Positions 1 through 12,058 of a stretch of DNA of 64,000 nucleotides are shown piece after piece. The translations under genes and the position numbers were made by a program. The notes beneath the pieces are model-generated. The model worked only from the letters and a program-made list of their open reading frames with translations, ran no database searches and had not been told where the DNA came from. Positions within the stretch are counted from its first letter, which is position 1; each line of letters begins with the position of its first letter. The stretch is taken from NCBI GenBank assembly GCA_038373885.1, contig JAWZYV010016535.1:1178001-1242000 (forward strand), given 5' to 3'. Source of the DNA: Cheiracanthium punctorium (Eukaryota; Arthropoda; Arachnida; Araneae; Cheiracanthiidae).

Positions 1-38
1 TCCTCTAAACAAAATGATTGACTTTTGTTATAACAGCA

Positions 39-265
39 CAGCAAACACAGCCGTATCGGGTAAGGGATGGGCCGACATCGGCAGTACCGTTTCGATGTCG
101 GCATTGGCAAGATGGTAATTGGAGCGGTGTCAGTTCTGTGTCGGCAAAATGCGTTGCCGTAGGCAAAAGAAAGGTGATTTCGGGCGTGCAACGGTCCGAT
201 TGTGGCAAGTCTTTTAGGGTTAACATGCGATTTCGGCGATGTACTGCATAACCGACATCGGTCCA
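39..265 (+). repeat. GC-rich dispersed repeat, copy 1
   Basis: This stretch is clearly richer in G+C and CpG than its surroundings and contains several copies of the motif CCGACATCGGCA. It begins with CAGCAAACACAGCC followed by TATCGG, and the same start is seen in reverse complement at the right end of the block at 8931-9194. The two blocks are therefore inverted copies of one dispersed family. Short open frames across it on both strands look like by-products of the base composition. No terminal duplication is visible, and the class is unknown. Confidence 0.6.
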
Positions 266-680
266 GAAGTGTAATTTCTAAACTGAACGGTATAGAACCA
301 GCAAGCAGCACATATATGTTGTTAAAGTAATACTTTTTAATTTATGGTTTCGATACTTACATGTTTTGAGTCCGTAGGATTGGAGTGCCCCCTTCACAGA
401 CAAATAAAGAAAAAAATCATTCTATCTGGTTAATTTACCGACTTTGCTTTTTATAATTTAGTATTGAAGGGGTTTCTAATGCCCCCCCCCCTCAACCCTC
501 AAAGGGGGCAGTTTCTGTCTAGTTATTCATATTTCTAACTAAAATCATATGACTATAAATTTCATTTTATACAAAGTAATAGTTGTTCTTAAGTACTTCC
601 AATAAAAAAAAGTTAAAAACTAAATAAATAAAAATAAAATACCTGCAAAGCAGAACATAAAACATTGCATTTTAGAGGTT
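266..680. other. AT-rich sequence, nothing recognised
   Basis: I see no coding potential or element ends here, apart from a poly-C tract near 481-491. Confidence 0.5.
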
Positions 681-687
681 CACAAAT

Positions 688-800
688 GGTTCCCACCATG
701 GCCGAGAGGATAAGACACCGAACATGGTTGAAGTGTGAAGGTCCAAGGTTCTGGTCTACCGCGTATCTGTCAATCTACAGTTTAAATTTTGGGTGATTTC
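688..800 (+). repeat. tRNA-derived SINE (family A), 5' fragment
   Basis: The fragment matches the head of a SINE seen at least seven times in this window. It starts with an A-box-like segment (CCATGGCCGAGAGGATAAG) and has a decayed B-box-like segment (AAGGTTCTGGTC) after the family signature GTGTGAAGGTCC. It is diverged and lacks the rest of the body, so it is an old truncated copy rather than a tRNA gene. Confidence 0.55.
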
Positions 801-3010
801 CCCCAAATGAATGCGAATTTGCGTTCGATAAGGTAACCAGATTTTTGAACATATAATTGAGGATAAATCATCGTTGTATCCCCAATTCTAGAACATAAAT
901 TGGGGGAATTTGATATTTTTTTTATACATTCAAAACATTATCTAATATTCATAAAATGAAGGAAATGTGATTGATTTTCATAAAATTAGGGAATAAATCA
1001 TTATAACTAATGTTCAACCCCAATTTTACTGTTTATTAATTGTTTTATATTTAGGAATAAACGTTAGAGCCCTTTAAGAATTCCTCCGCTCAGGACACCG
1101 ACATCCTAGTCTGACTTACACAACAGAACTTTCTGAAATTAAATTGGATTAAAATTGTAGGAAAAAGATAGTTTCATTTGTATTGCCATAAAAAATTAAA
1201 AATATCAGCACAATTTATAGTTAAGGAACTTTTCTATATAATAGATAGTTGCTGGCAGAAATGAAGCCTCCCGATTAAATGAAGGTTCATAAATCAGGAT
1301 AATTAGAACCTGTGCTTTTTGTGGTGTCTGTGCTGTAGGGTAGCTGCCCCCCCCCCAAAAAAAAAAGATCTACTACATAATATTGATCACTCTAAAACTA
1401 TTTTTTTCTGCTTCAAAACGGGGGTGCAACTATTACACGTGTAAACACGGTAATAAAAGGCGCATGTGTAGTTCTTTAAAATACGCAAATTAATGTACAC
1501 TAATAAATAATATGTGTTAATCAAATTTTCCTCGGTCAGTCAGATATATAGTCATATTTCACTTTCAAATTTTTACTCAGATTTAAAGAATATCTCAGAT
1601 TAACAAAAACTCGAATTCATTCACTTGTCATTAATAGCCAAATATGGCCACTTCAAATATTTCACGCCAAATACTTAGACGTCAGCAAGGGATAAAATAA
1701 GCGGAGTGATACAATTCTCTCTCATCTCAATAGCCACCAGTGTTATTTCTATGTCCATAGCCCCTGCCTGCCCCTGAGCCTGAGGGGGGTGGGGGTTGTA
1801 GGTGTAGTAATGCCTTTACTACCCCCCCCCCTCAAGGAGAAACAAAAAGTTGAAAGCATCTCCCTCTCGCCCTTGAAATGACCTGCGGAACCAGTCCTGC
1901 CTTGACCATTTGTTTTCACGGAAGCACGGACTCGGAAGGAAGCGCAATTCGTTCTTTCAGCTCGTGCGAAAAGACGAAATATAATGTATATATATATTTT
2001 AAATATTAGAAATATGATTTACTCTAGCAACAATCTAGGCCATTTGCTCCTGTTCGTTGGCAAACCGATCAACAAAGTTCTCTAGGATAGGATGAGATTT
2101 TTAACAATATCTCGGTTAAAAGACTTTGCAGAGATATTGTTAAAAGCTACTTTGGCTTTGCTACTTTGTAAGGATAAGTAAAAAATGCCTTCTTGAAGTC
2201 AACTTAAAAAAAAAATTCTCTAGTCTCTGTACGAGGAAGACACTTAGACAAGATGCGTCCCCAAAATGGTTTTGTGGTACTTTATTATCCCGTCCGTCAT
2301 TCCCACCCAGGGTTGGATAAAAACCCGTTAAAATAAAAATAAAAAAAGGTTTTTTGGTTTAAATCGGTTTTTTTTTGTTTTAAACCAGTTTTGTTTTAAA
2401 ATCCTTTTATAATTACATGCTACATATTTATAAATAGTAGTTGTAAGAAGTATAATAGTTGTAAGATGTTCAAATAAAAATTAATATTTCTTCTGAAAAG
2501 AATTAAAACAAAGTAAATAAACAATTGTTGCCATACTTCTGTGGACATCGAAATAATTCAATTTTAATATTTCATTTAGAGATACTATTTTTTTATATTT
2601 AGTATCTCCTTATATAATACGTTAATGTATGCGGTACCAAAATTGACGATATTTTTATGCTGGGAGCGGAAACAACTAGATGTAACCATTAGCGTAATAA
2701 CAATAACACGCGCGCAAAAATCCAAATTAACAGCTTAATGACGTCAAGTGAAGCAGGCATATTCGTTACTGGTTACGTATGTCACGCAGTAGCTAGATTG
2801 CAAAATAACAATGCATACGCGAAAAAGCAAAATCTTTCGGACCTTTTTACTTCACGTATATCGCACATTTAAAAAAAAAAAAAAAAACGCTTTGGAGTGG
2901 GCTGAAGCATATTTTAGCCATTTCCTGTTTCCATACACGAAAAAGCAAAATGTTTCTGTTTGGTTTAATTATGGCAATGCTACACTAGGACGATCTGCCA
3001 AGTATCGGGG
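801..3010. other. Non-coding AT-rich stretch with a possible DNA-transposon end
   Basis: No gene is supported. Around 2310-2405 there is a CAGGGTTGGATAAAAACC start followed by GGTTTTTT/GGTTTAAA repeats, a style seen at the ends of some hAT elements, but I could not find a mate end. Poly-C tracts lie near 1348-1357 and 1822-1832. Confidence 0.4.
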
Positions 3011-3017
3011 GGTGTCT

Positions 3018-3180
3018 TAGTAAGAAGACTTTCTCAGGGGTTCTAATGCGTATTCACGTTACATCTGGAGAAAACCTACCAAAACTCCAGACTGTAGATC
3101 GACAGCCGCGAGATGGGCCCGAACCTTGGACTTTCAGCCGTCTATCATGTTCAGTGTCTTATCTACTCGGCTAAGATTAA
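3018..3180 (-). repeat. tRNA-derived SINE (family A), partial copy
   Basis: Read on the minus strand, this shows the tRNA-like head near 3180-3100 with the degenerate B box AAGGTTCGGGCCCAT, followed by the family body (GGTTTTCTCCAGATGTAACGTGAAT and then a ~TTAGAACCCCTGAGAAAGTC block). The order of blocks is identical to the copies at 13144-13379 and 50571-50800. It is diverged, with no clear target-site duplication. Confidence 0.6.
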
Positions 3181-3510
3181 ATCCCAATGGGATTTTTAAG
3201 CGAAATCCCCAATGGGATTATCAAGATTTAAAAACTTTTTTAAAAACATTTAATTTCTTCAAAAGGGCTTTTTATTTCAACATTTTAATTTTTTCAAATC
3301 ACCTTTTCTGTCTATTTTTCAAAATTGGAAGAAGGGTAAAATTTATCCTTGGGGTGGGGATTTTTTCAAGTAGTACCGTCCCTTAACGCACCTCCTGGCT
3401 ACGAGCCCGGACGTTGGTAGCATAGGGCAAGGTGGAACTTGACCCTCTATGCCTTTTTGTATGACGTTTGTCTTCCTTCTTTTTTATTCTTTCCAACATG
3501 ATAATTGTCC

Positions 3511-3708
3511 ACGCAGCGGCCGAGCGCATAGCACTCTGAACTGGGAGATGGAAGATGCCTGTTCAAAACCAGGTTATTTCCATGACCTAACCGTTCGGAG
3601 TTTCCCGTGGTTTCCTCCAAAACTTAGCGTAAGTAAGGGTTAGGACACCTTAGAAAGACTTCCACGGTGGGCATCCCCCCTACCGGTGGTCGTATTCTTC
3701 CAAACAAA
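3511..3708 (+). repeat. tRNA-derived SINE (family A), near full-length
   Basis: The tRNA-like head (CAGCGGCCGAGCGCATAGC, then GTTCAAAACCAGG) is followed by the family body: CCGTGGTTTCCTCC, a GTAAGTAAGGGTTAGGACACCTTAGAAAGACT block and CGGTGGGCA. The tail ends in CAAACAAACAAATC. Order and spacing match the other family A copies. These are Pol III-type retroposons that need LINE machinery in trans. Confidence 0.6.
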
Positions 3709-5624
3709 CAAATCAATATGATAATTGGCGTGTATGTTGCCCCCACCCAAAAGAAAATAATGGCTAAGGCCTCGGTCTTTCTGAATGCTCTTAACTGCTT
3801 TTGATCAAATTAGTTAAACATTTTCAAAATTAATTTTCATTACAATTCTTCAAGCAGATTCCGCACAGCCAAAAAGTAAATATACTGGATTTTTTGCTAT
3901 CGCTGAGATTAATGACCAATACGGTATTGGAAAATACTTGTGCACAACAGGAACGAAGGTATGGTTAGCATAAACAGTCGAGTTAAAATATTTTTTTTTT
4001 CTAATGACGCACTTGACCATCAGTCATTCGGCGCTACTAAGGCTCGATATACTGGTCACTTTATTATAGAGACACCTAATAGGTAGACCGTTGAGCGAAA
4101 CAAACGACACCGGAAAACTAGGCCACGGTCTAGGACACCCAGAATTTTAGGGGCGACAAGAATACTCCATCAAAATTATTTTTGGTAGCATAGGTCATCA
4201 ATTAAAAAATATCAAGGTATAAAAACCGGAAAGATAAATCACATCGAATTCATTGAGCATGCTGCCCTCTTCCAAATCTGAACTAGGCCCTACCCTTAAC
4301 TTCATAGTCTTTCTTGAATATTAATGCGCAAGTATATATTTCGAGAGTCTACATCCCATCCCCCCCCCCCTCAACACACACACACACACGCACAAAACTT
4401 GAAAGATAATACATTTGATTAAAAACATTTTTTTTTTACTATAAATAGAGTAATAAATTTTATTTTATAATAAATATAATGTGTTTGGATTTTAAAGTAT
4501 TTGTGAACTTAAAAATAAAAAAGATAATAAAACTACTCTTTTTTTTTAGATTAGTTTTTATCCCCGGTCAGTTTTTAATGTCTTAAATCACCTTTCGTAA
4601 ATTGTGTCACATTCATGTTTTATTCATTTTCACAGTAACAAGACAAATTAAAAAATTTTGATTAAAAAAATCTAATCTTTTAAATGCATTTTTACTTTTT
4701 CTAAAAGGTACTTCGGCTTAGCTGTAAAATTAAATCTGAAAATTATTTTATTTTTAGCGATGTGTATCACTTTAAATGTTTTTAAAATATCTTAACCATT
4801 TCATTTCATTTATTTGACAGTCTTTTAAGTGCTTCCAGATAAATAACCATACTTTTTATCCGTTTTTGCAAGACCCCCCCCCCCACACACACACACAAAT
4901 AAATAAATAAATAAAGTTAAAAAAACTCTTCTGAACTATAGTTTTGTTATAATTACTTCTATTTGTATCAAAATACAACGGAATTTTACAATGTAAAATG
5001 ATTCATGCCTATAATATATGTTCTGTTGTAGATTTAGGCATCAACATAATTTCTTTTTCATTTTTAAACAAACAAGCACTTCACCTTGAAAATAATTAAT
5101 TAAAGAAATACTTAAACTCGTTACATAACTTAATTCATTAAAGTCTTTATAATTTACCAATTATTTTATTTGTTTGCTGTGTTGAACAAGAACCAGAATT
5201 GATGATCTAGAATCGGCCCAACAGATTTAACGGGCACATTGATCTTGTGTACATGTTTTTCTTAGATCAATAGTCCAATTCCCTATCACTGTCCTGTATT
5301 TACCTCAAATTAATATTAAGTAAAGTCTGTTTTTATTAGTTACCAACCAAATGCCATAATCTAAATAATTAAAATAAAAAGTTTTTTTTTTTTGTTTGTT
5401 TATTTGTCAGTTTGTAAGTATGCTCATTCGCTATGGGCGCCAAGACTGTTTGTCGGTTCTGGACTAAATTTGGCGCACTGGACAATTGATTTCTAACCAA
5501 CTACGGCTTATTATTACTGGTTTATTTTTATAAGTGCAAGATTTTATTCTGATTCATAGCAATTTATCTTGTTAGCTTTTAGGTCTTAAATAATAATTAT
5601 TAGAATAATGAATAATTTATAAGT
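3709..5624. other. AT-rich non-coding stretch with microsatellites
   Basis: There is no coding signal. Simple-sequence features include poly-C followed by (CA)n near 4361-4393, and poly-C, (AC)n and (AATA)n together at 4875-4915. Confidence 0.5.
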
Positions 5625-5627
5625 ATA

Positions 5628-6198
5628 CAGTGGTGGCCAAAATTGTGGACATTTCTAGAAACTTTTTTTTTCTAAGTTCGTATGCGTATAAAAAATGTTA
5701 TGTTCCACAAAATGCTAACTCTTTTACATCACTTTAGAGATAATTTAATAGCGATTTCAATTCAAAAAAACAAAATTAAAATATTTGTAGTACAAAAGAA
5801 GTTAAACAGAGATAATTATCGAGATGCATTAGATATTGAAGATTGCAGTGAGTTATCAGCAGTTCGTAGGGTAGTCTTAATTTTTTATTACAGCTTCGCA
5901 TCGATGTTTTATTGAGCTGACGAGAGATTATTCAAGCTCAGAAAAGTAACAGTGATTGACTTGGAAAGTTAGAAATTACAATTCACTTCATCACTGTATT
6001 TGTTTTTCAGATTAAAGTAACTATAACTTTTACTCTAGTGAACATATTTAAATTTAGTTTTGTGCATTGAAATTAGTTATAAATTCTCTTTAAAATGCTG
6101 TATGAATTTGATTTTGCGAAACTTAACACATCCTATTAGCATACAAATTTAAAAAACCTAAAAATTTCCTAAAGTGTCCATAATTTTGGTCACGACTT
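5628..6198. mobile_element. Tc1/mariner-like MITE with TA duplication
   Basis: The left end CAGTGGTGGCCAAAATTGTGG and the reverse complement of the right end (AAGTCGTGACCAAAATTATGG) match at most positions. A TA dinucleotide flanks both sides (5626-5627 and 6199-6200), as expected for Tc1/mariner. The 571-bp interior holds a short open frame at 5682-5915 with no transposase resemblance, so this is a non-autonomous copy. Confidence 0.75.
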
Positions 6199-6599
6199 TA
6201 TATTTATATATAAATATTTTTGTTTTTGAAAATATTCATTTTAAACATTAGTGCTGTTATTTTGAAGATGCTTTTAAAAAAAATTAAATTATGCTATTAA
6301 TGAGGCATTAAAAAAAAACCTCTAAATTAAATGCTAGTGTAATTGTAATGTTTTTAAACAAATTTTCATTTCTAATTCTCATGAAAATTTTATTCGATAC
6401 CATAAAGTGACATTGTAATTTATTCTAAATGTCTATGATCAATATTTAAAGAAGAAAACCGTAGGTCAGGGTTTTTGGACACGCTCAGACAGTAATAGGG
6501 ATTGGAAGTGATTATGATTTTTATTTAATATTAAAAATATTAAACTTTTTACTTTCACTAAATTGTCACGAAAATTATTTAGGTTTTGTTGTTAAGACA

Positions 6600-6755
6600 G
6601 ATCTACACGAGAGTTGCCTGCTTATTTAAGGCATGCCTTGGGCGGAGGACTTTGTAAGGGGTTTTAACCCAAATTCACGTTACATCTGGAGAAAACATCC
6701 GCGCGGTAGGCCGGAACCCTAGAAATTCACACTTTAGTCGTTATCAACTGTCATG
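6600..6755 (-). repeat. tRNA-derived SINE (family A), partial copy
   Basis: Minus-strand copy with the same middle block as the copy at 3018-3180 (TTCACGTTACATCTGGAGAAAAC on plus) and a badly decayed tRNA head near 6700-6755. No target duplication is evident. Confidence 0.5.
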
Positions 6756-6989
6756 AAATTTGAAAAAGTTATTTATACTATAATGTAAAAGTTACTTGAT
6801 TAATTTTTTACAGTTTTATAAGATAAATTTATATCTTATAAAGCTACCTTTCCCTTCTTTATAAGGCTTATAACTTATTACACTTTTAAGATTAAAAAAA
6901 ACATGCTGAAATACGCAAGAATGACGATATATAAATAATTAGAAGGATAACTTATCAAATATTGAACCTCATATATGAATAAAATAAAG

Positions 6990-7027
<38 letters not shown>

Positions 7028-8550
7028 GGGAAAGTACTATTTACTTTTTTTCAACAAATACCTTTTTTGCATAAAATATTTTGTATTGCATTAAAATTAA
7101 AATAAATAAATAAACGTTTTAAATAAATAAAATAAGCCCTAAAATATTCAGAAAGCATTTAAAAAGAGTACAGCCGACTGGAATCGTGTGGACAGGTTTT
7201 TCTTTTTGGCCCAGCTTGGGGAAAAGAAAGATTTTGTGACCCCACGACCCTACCCCCTTACGCCATGCGTGTGAAACCGTGAAACACGGGGTTACAAGAA
7301 ATCAACAAAGTACATTCTCGCCAATACCTAAGTTTGGCATGCTATGGAAGCTTTACTTATAATTTTTTTTTTCACACTTAATTTCTAAATTCTTTTAATT
7401 ATTTCACTCAAGTAACCCGAACATGAAATATAAACTTTATTTCAGACCTTAACAGTTGAAAAGTATCTTAGTTTTCTTCCGCAAGCTATTCATAGGATAC
7501 GAACTATTTATCAGCGGCGGATAACAATGCTGATAGCGCTTACTGTCAGTGTTGTTTTGTTAGTTATTTATTATGTTTGGATATGATGAGATGAGAGTAT
7601 TGAGAGAGTGTGAGGTAAAGGAAGACTTCCAGTTTCCTATCTTTCGTGTTGTTCGGATTAAAAAGTAAAGAGACAAGTAAAAATATAAGACTAATTGGAT
7701 TAAGACAATTGTTAAATGAATAATTAAGTTCTTTAACATTGTTTTAATCTTTTTGGTTAGCCCCATATAACTTGGTAACAACGGTAAGCTCCAACAACAG
7801 TAAGTGAAATATTTATCTAACTATTGCATTAAAAATTATTTTGTTTTTCTTTATAAGGTACATGGGGTTAAACAATTTATTTCTTTATTTATTTATTGTA
7901 CATTGTGCTAGCTCCAATTTTCAACGTTTATTGTATTACATTTTTTAGTTATAGATAGTTTCTTGTATCTGTTTTTAAGGATCTTTATTTTCAGATTTTT
8001 TTTTAATTTTGAAATTTATTTAGATCATAAAAATAAGGAATAAAACAGTGCTGTTTATACTGACATTAATCTCACTTAAGAAAAGACACAAATTGTATCT
8101 GCATTCAATATATATGTGCATTTTAATCGGAAAATATCTGCATAAAAAATATCAAGCTTTTTGACTAAGAAAAAATAGGAGGTTTTTCAATTTTGGAAAC
8201 TTAGCAAGTCTGTATTCAACAGGGGAAAAATTGTTACAAAAAGCTATTTTCTTCTTTAGAAAGAAGATTATACAATGAAATATAAAAGTACATAAATATG
8301 AAAATAGATCTTTGCTTGAAGTTTATATTTCTTTTTAATAACAAATAATGTACATTTTTTTTTTTCGTGGGTAAGAGGAACGGCTCATAAAATAAAAGTT
8401 CAGTAATATAAAATAAAATATTTACACGAAATAAGTGCTTTTCTCATAATAAACATGGGTTTATTAATAATTAATTATATAATTAGTTCTCTACTGCATC
8501 AATCAACCCATTAAAAGTAATGATTATTATTATTATTATTATATGAATGA
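6756..8550. other. AT-rich non-coding stretch with (AT)n
   Basis: An (AT)n microsatellite occupies about 6992-7024. Elsewhere in this stretch I see no coding signal or element ends. Confidence 0.5.
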
Positions 8551-8555
8551 CCACA

Positions 8556-8815
8556 CCACTGGGACTAATTTTGTTAAAAATACTTAGTCAAATCAAAAAA
8601 TATTTATATGCTTTCAGGAAAATGGATGATGATATTAAAAAGGAAAGCTTTTTGTGAAATTAACCGAAATTAGTTGGTGATTCAACAAATATTGGTTTAT
8701 TCTTCAAATAATACCCTTAGTTTCAGAAAAAGCTTTTAATTTAATCAAACATTTTTAAAAAACAAATAATTTTATTGATTTAGCTAAGTATTTTTAACAA
8801 AATTAGTCCCAGTGG
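8556..8815. mobile_element. Palindromic MITE with ~30-bp terminal inverted repeats
   Basis: The left end CCACTGGGACTAATTTTGTT continues through AAAAATACTTAG, and the right end is its near-perfect reverse complement (ending CCCAGTGG). The length is 260 bp and there is no coding capacity. No clean target-site duplication could be picked, so the superfamily is left open. The well-matched ends suggest a fairly recent copy. Confidence 0.75.
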
Positions 8816-8930
8816 TGGAAAGTTATTTATATATTAATAATAATTATTATTACTGTAATGGGCTGTTTACTGTCCCAGAGAACTAATTATGAAACTAATT
8901 GCGGTATTTTGTAAATATGTAAGGTGCTGG

Positions 8931-9194
8931 CCGGTTTTTGATATTTTGTCGTTGCCGATACCGCACCAAAAACGTTATGGCTTTGGTTCAAAGATGGCAT
9001 AGGGCTGGGCCGACACCGTTGTCGTTTTTGCCGACACCTATCCAAAACCACCCCATCCTTTCGGCCCGACACACGCCCAGGCGGACGCAAATTTGTCGTT
9101 TTCGGCACCGGCTGAGCGATATCGCCCCGGCACATTCTGCGTCGGCATGCCGATGTCGGCCCAAAACTTATCCGATAGGGCTGTGTTTGCTGGG
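8931..9194 (-). repeat. GC-rich dispersed repeat, copy 2 (inverted)
   Basis: This is the inverted counterpart of 39-265: on the minus strand it starts CAGCAAACACAGCC, TATCGG, then GGGCCGACATCGGCA. CpG-rich motifs of the form CCGACACC/CCGATGTCGG are repeated through it. Open frames on both strands reflect composition only. Confidence 0.6.
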
Positions 9195-9237
9195 AGATTT
9201 ACTCAATTGTAAAAATTAACTAAGCAAATTGGAGGAA

Positions 9238-9328
9238 AAAAAGAAGCCAAGCACGAGCCTTGAATCCTGGACGTTGACGTTGTGAGTATGCACGTTACAG
9301 ACTGAGCTATTTGGCCACTCTTGAATGA
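9238..9328 (-). repeat. tRNA-like SINE head (minus strand)
   Basis: The minus strand reads TGGCCAAATAGCTCAGTCTGTAACG (A-box region) and, about 35 bases later, CAGGATTCAAGGCTC (B-box like). The spacing fits a tRNA-derived Pol III promoter. There is no intact cloverleaf, so a SINE relic is more likely than a tRNA gene. Confidence 0.5.
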
Positions 9329-10204
9329 AAGCACTTATAAGTATATAAGTTGAGTATGAATTTTCAAAGTCTTTTTCTCTAAATATATCCGTCATTGGAC
9401 GCTATTATATTAAGTAGTGAACACCCTAAAAGAGTACTAATATTATACGGAGTTTTGTCCTGAAATGAATTTTTGATATTGTGTCCTTGCCTTGCTAGAA
9501 AAAAAATTGACAGAAATACTATACTTGAGATAGAATATTGAAAATCATTGAAAATATACACAGCTTGATATGTAAAATTATTTAGATAAATTATTTCTGT
9601 ATAATCTAGCTTAGTATATTTTGCGGAGTGAAATTTCACAGAATTATGCTGGAATTTTTTTTTTAAACAAGCTTGCAACATATAAACTTAAATCATGAAG
9701 AAATTATTCTTACATTTTGAAATCCTTGGAGCATTTTTAAAAATTCTGGCAGCATCTTGGTTAAGAGATGGTTCTGAAATCGTTAAACATCCAAGTGTAG
9801 CTTGAATAAGGCTGTTAATAAATATCAAATGTTAAAAATTAAGATCAGAATTAAAGCTAAGCATTGAGCTTTAGGGGGGTAATAGGATTTGTATGACTTA
9901 GGGAAAGGCATATGGTGTATAAGTCATGAAGTGAAGCAGAAGAGCAGGCCTCTTTTGTATTATGATGTCTTATGTAAATCATACTAACTTAATTATCTGC
10001 AGTGGATATCCAATACAGTTGCCATCTTTCATATCCACCCTGTAGTAAAATTTGATGGCATGAGATAAAATTAAAAATATTTATTTAACAAAACTGAGGG
10101 GGAAATGCCCCTTTGCAATACAAGGAAAAAATCCCTGTAAAAGACAGGCCTTTTGTGAGAATAATAACAAATATTTAAGGTGCTTTATTCTTCTTCAGTT
10201 GAAA

Positions 10205-10398
10205 CCTAGTAGTGTAGTAGTTGGCGAATGAACTGCCACTTCCCAGGTCTAAGGTCAAATGTTTGGACTGGGCAAGATTGACTCAGCCTCTTATACCTTG
10301 AATGTCAATAAATGAGGACCAACCTTGTTTGCAAAACTAAAAATTGGGTGGAAGGGGCAACATCAGACTGACTACATAGCAGAATCTGTAACTCATGG
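10205..10398 (+). repeat. tRNA-derived SINE (family D)
   Basis: The A-box-like TAGTGTAGTAGTTGGCGAATG and B-box-like AAGGTCAAATGTTTGG sit at tRNA spacing. The body continues to a block reading GGGGCAACATCAGACTGACTA, next to the MITE at 10402. It differs in sequence from the family A, B and C SINEs. Confidence 0.5.
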
Positions 10399-10401
10399 CC
10401 T

Positions 10402-10557
10402 ATAGGGCTGTAGGATGTTTACTAACACGACGTCACGTACAGCAAGCCTATTGGTTACATTCCAGTTTTGCCTACCAGACATCCTGTAGAACAAGCCTGC
10501 TTATTGTTTAGTCTGCCTTGTTTTGCCTATCAGTGATGTCAGAAGCTACAGCCCTAT
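10402..10557. mobile_element. 156-bp MITE with ATAGGGCTGTAG ends
   Basis: ATAGGGCTGTAG at the left and CTACAGCCCTAT at the right form a perfect 12-bp inverted repeat. Inside the left end is CGACGTCACG and inside the right end is GTGATGTC. The 4.1-kb P element at 25759-29836 also carries ATAGGGCT followed by GACGTCAC near its left end, so a P-superfamily origin is possible. No duplication of the target was found. Confidence 0.55.
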
Positions 10558-12058
10558 GGTTGAGATGATGTGTTAATTGTTTTCTTAAGTTAGGTCAGTT
10601 TGATTAGCATGGGAAATATCTCTGAAATTTGACAAAGCTATCTTTCAGTTAGAGATAGGCAGCCTAGCCTTTCTTCTTTGTGTTGATAAGGAAAGGGACA
10701 GTATGTGGGGTTACAAAAGGGCTTAACCCCCCCCCCCCCTCCTCAAGTTTATTACTGAATAAGTCACTCAGTTCTTTGGAAAGAGGACTGCACCTTGCTG
10801 TATCCACTGTTGAGAAAGGAAAAAAATTCCTTGCAATAAGTACAAAGTTTGTTTGTTTTCTCCGTTTTTCGTTGAACACTGTTAGGTTTTTTTAATGCAA
10901 TCCAAGCCTCAGAGGAACATTTAAAGTAAGTGAGCTTGAAAAAGTAGTAGTTAAAACATCTAAACCAAAGGAAAGGAAATCCTATGTAAATGAATATTTT
11001 AAATGCTGAATTGTGTTTCAAACTTCAATAAGCATATTATTCATCAATTATTATTTTTTTTTGCCTTGTATCAAATTACAGCATCAACAATTAAATAAAA
11101 AATTATTAATCCAGTAACAATATATAATTCTGCTTTTCCATATATATTTATATATAAAAAAACCTGCAAAAACATGTATCTATGTTAAAATAGATGGCTG
11201 TTTATACTTGTACCGCATATAAGGTCACTTTCTTACAGTCCCCACAGGTGAGCTAGTAATGAGGTTTGACTGTATAATGTTTCAGATTTATAGATTCATA
11301 AAATAATTAAAATAATAATAATAATAATAAAATTCAAAAAGATTGTCCCAAACTATGCTAATTACCAATTTATCTTCATTTGTTTAGTTTTTATCTTTCC
11401 CTGTAGAGGAAACCTATAGCAAACAAGAAGAAATTTTAGTTTAATTATAAACCAAAAATGTATGTGTGTTATTCATTTATGTTTATGCAAGTTTCGAAAA
11501 ACAAATAAATTATGTAACAGAATCATACATACATATAAAAGCAAGTATTTGAATATATAAATGAAAAACCATGTTGCTGGCATTACTATTTGTCAGCAAA
11601 TTATACAGTGTGCCCACTAAAGTCCATTTTCACCCTATTAATTTCTGAACAGTTTCTTCAGTCATATCAATATGCACAATAAATGCAGGGGGAGGGAGGA
11701 GGATATTAAAATGTTGAAAGTCGCCAAGGTTTGCAATTTAGATGATTTATTATTTTGGTTTAACTAAGTTTGGTGCCAAAAAAAAAAAGCTTTCAAAACT
11801 GAATCAAACTTGCCGATGTCTTCCAAATTTGGCTAGAAACTGGCAGAAGTGATAGTTTATTACTGTTAAATATAATATAACCACAAGCTTTCTAGTAACC
11901 CCAACATTAGAATCACACATTTCTCTATTAACCCTAGTTGCTTACTTATATACAGGTTCTCTATATCATCAAAATGTGTGTTTACCACTGGCTGCCTACA
12001 GATCCAACATATAAAATATTTACATTTCATTAGAGGATTCAGGATCCCATCAAAACTT
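10558..12058. other. Non-coding stretch; transposon end-like motif near 11607
   Basis: Poly-C tract at 10728-10738 and (AAT)n near 11313-11332. ACAGTGTGCCCACTAAAGT at about 11607 resembles a DNA-transposon terminus but I find no partner. No gene is supported. Confidence 0.4.

Noticed and set aside
8887..9219. Overlapping open frames on both strands near 9 kb
   Set aside because: They follow from the CpG-rich repeat; proline/arginine-rich translations without a domain.
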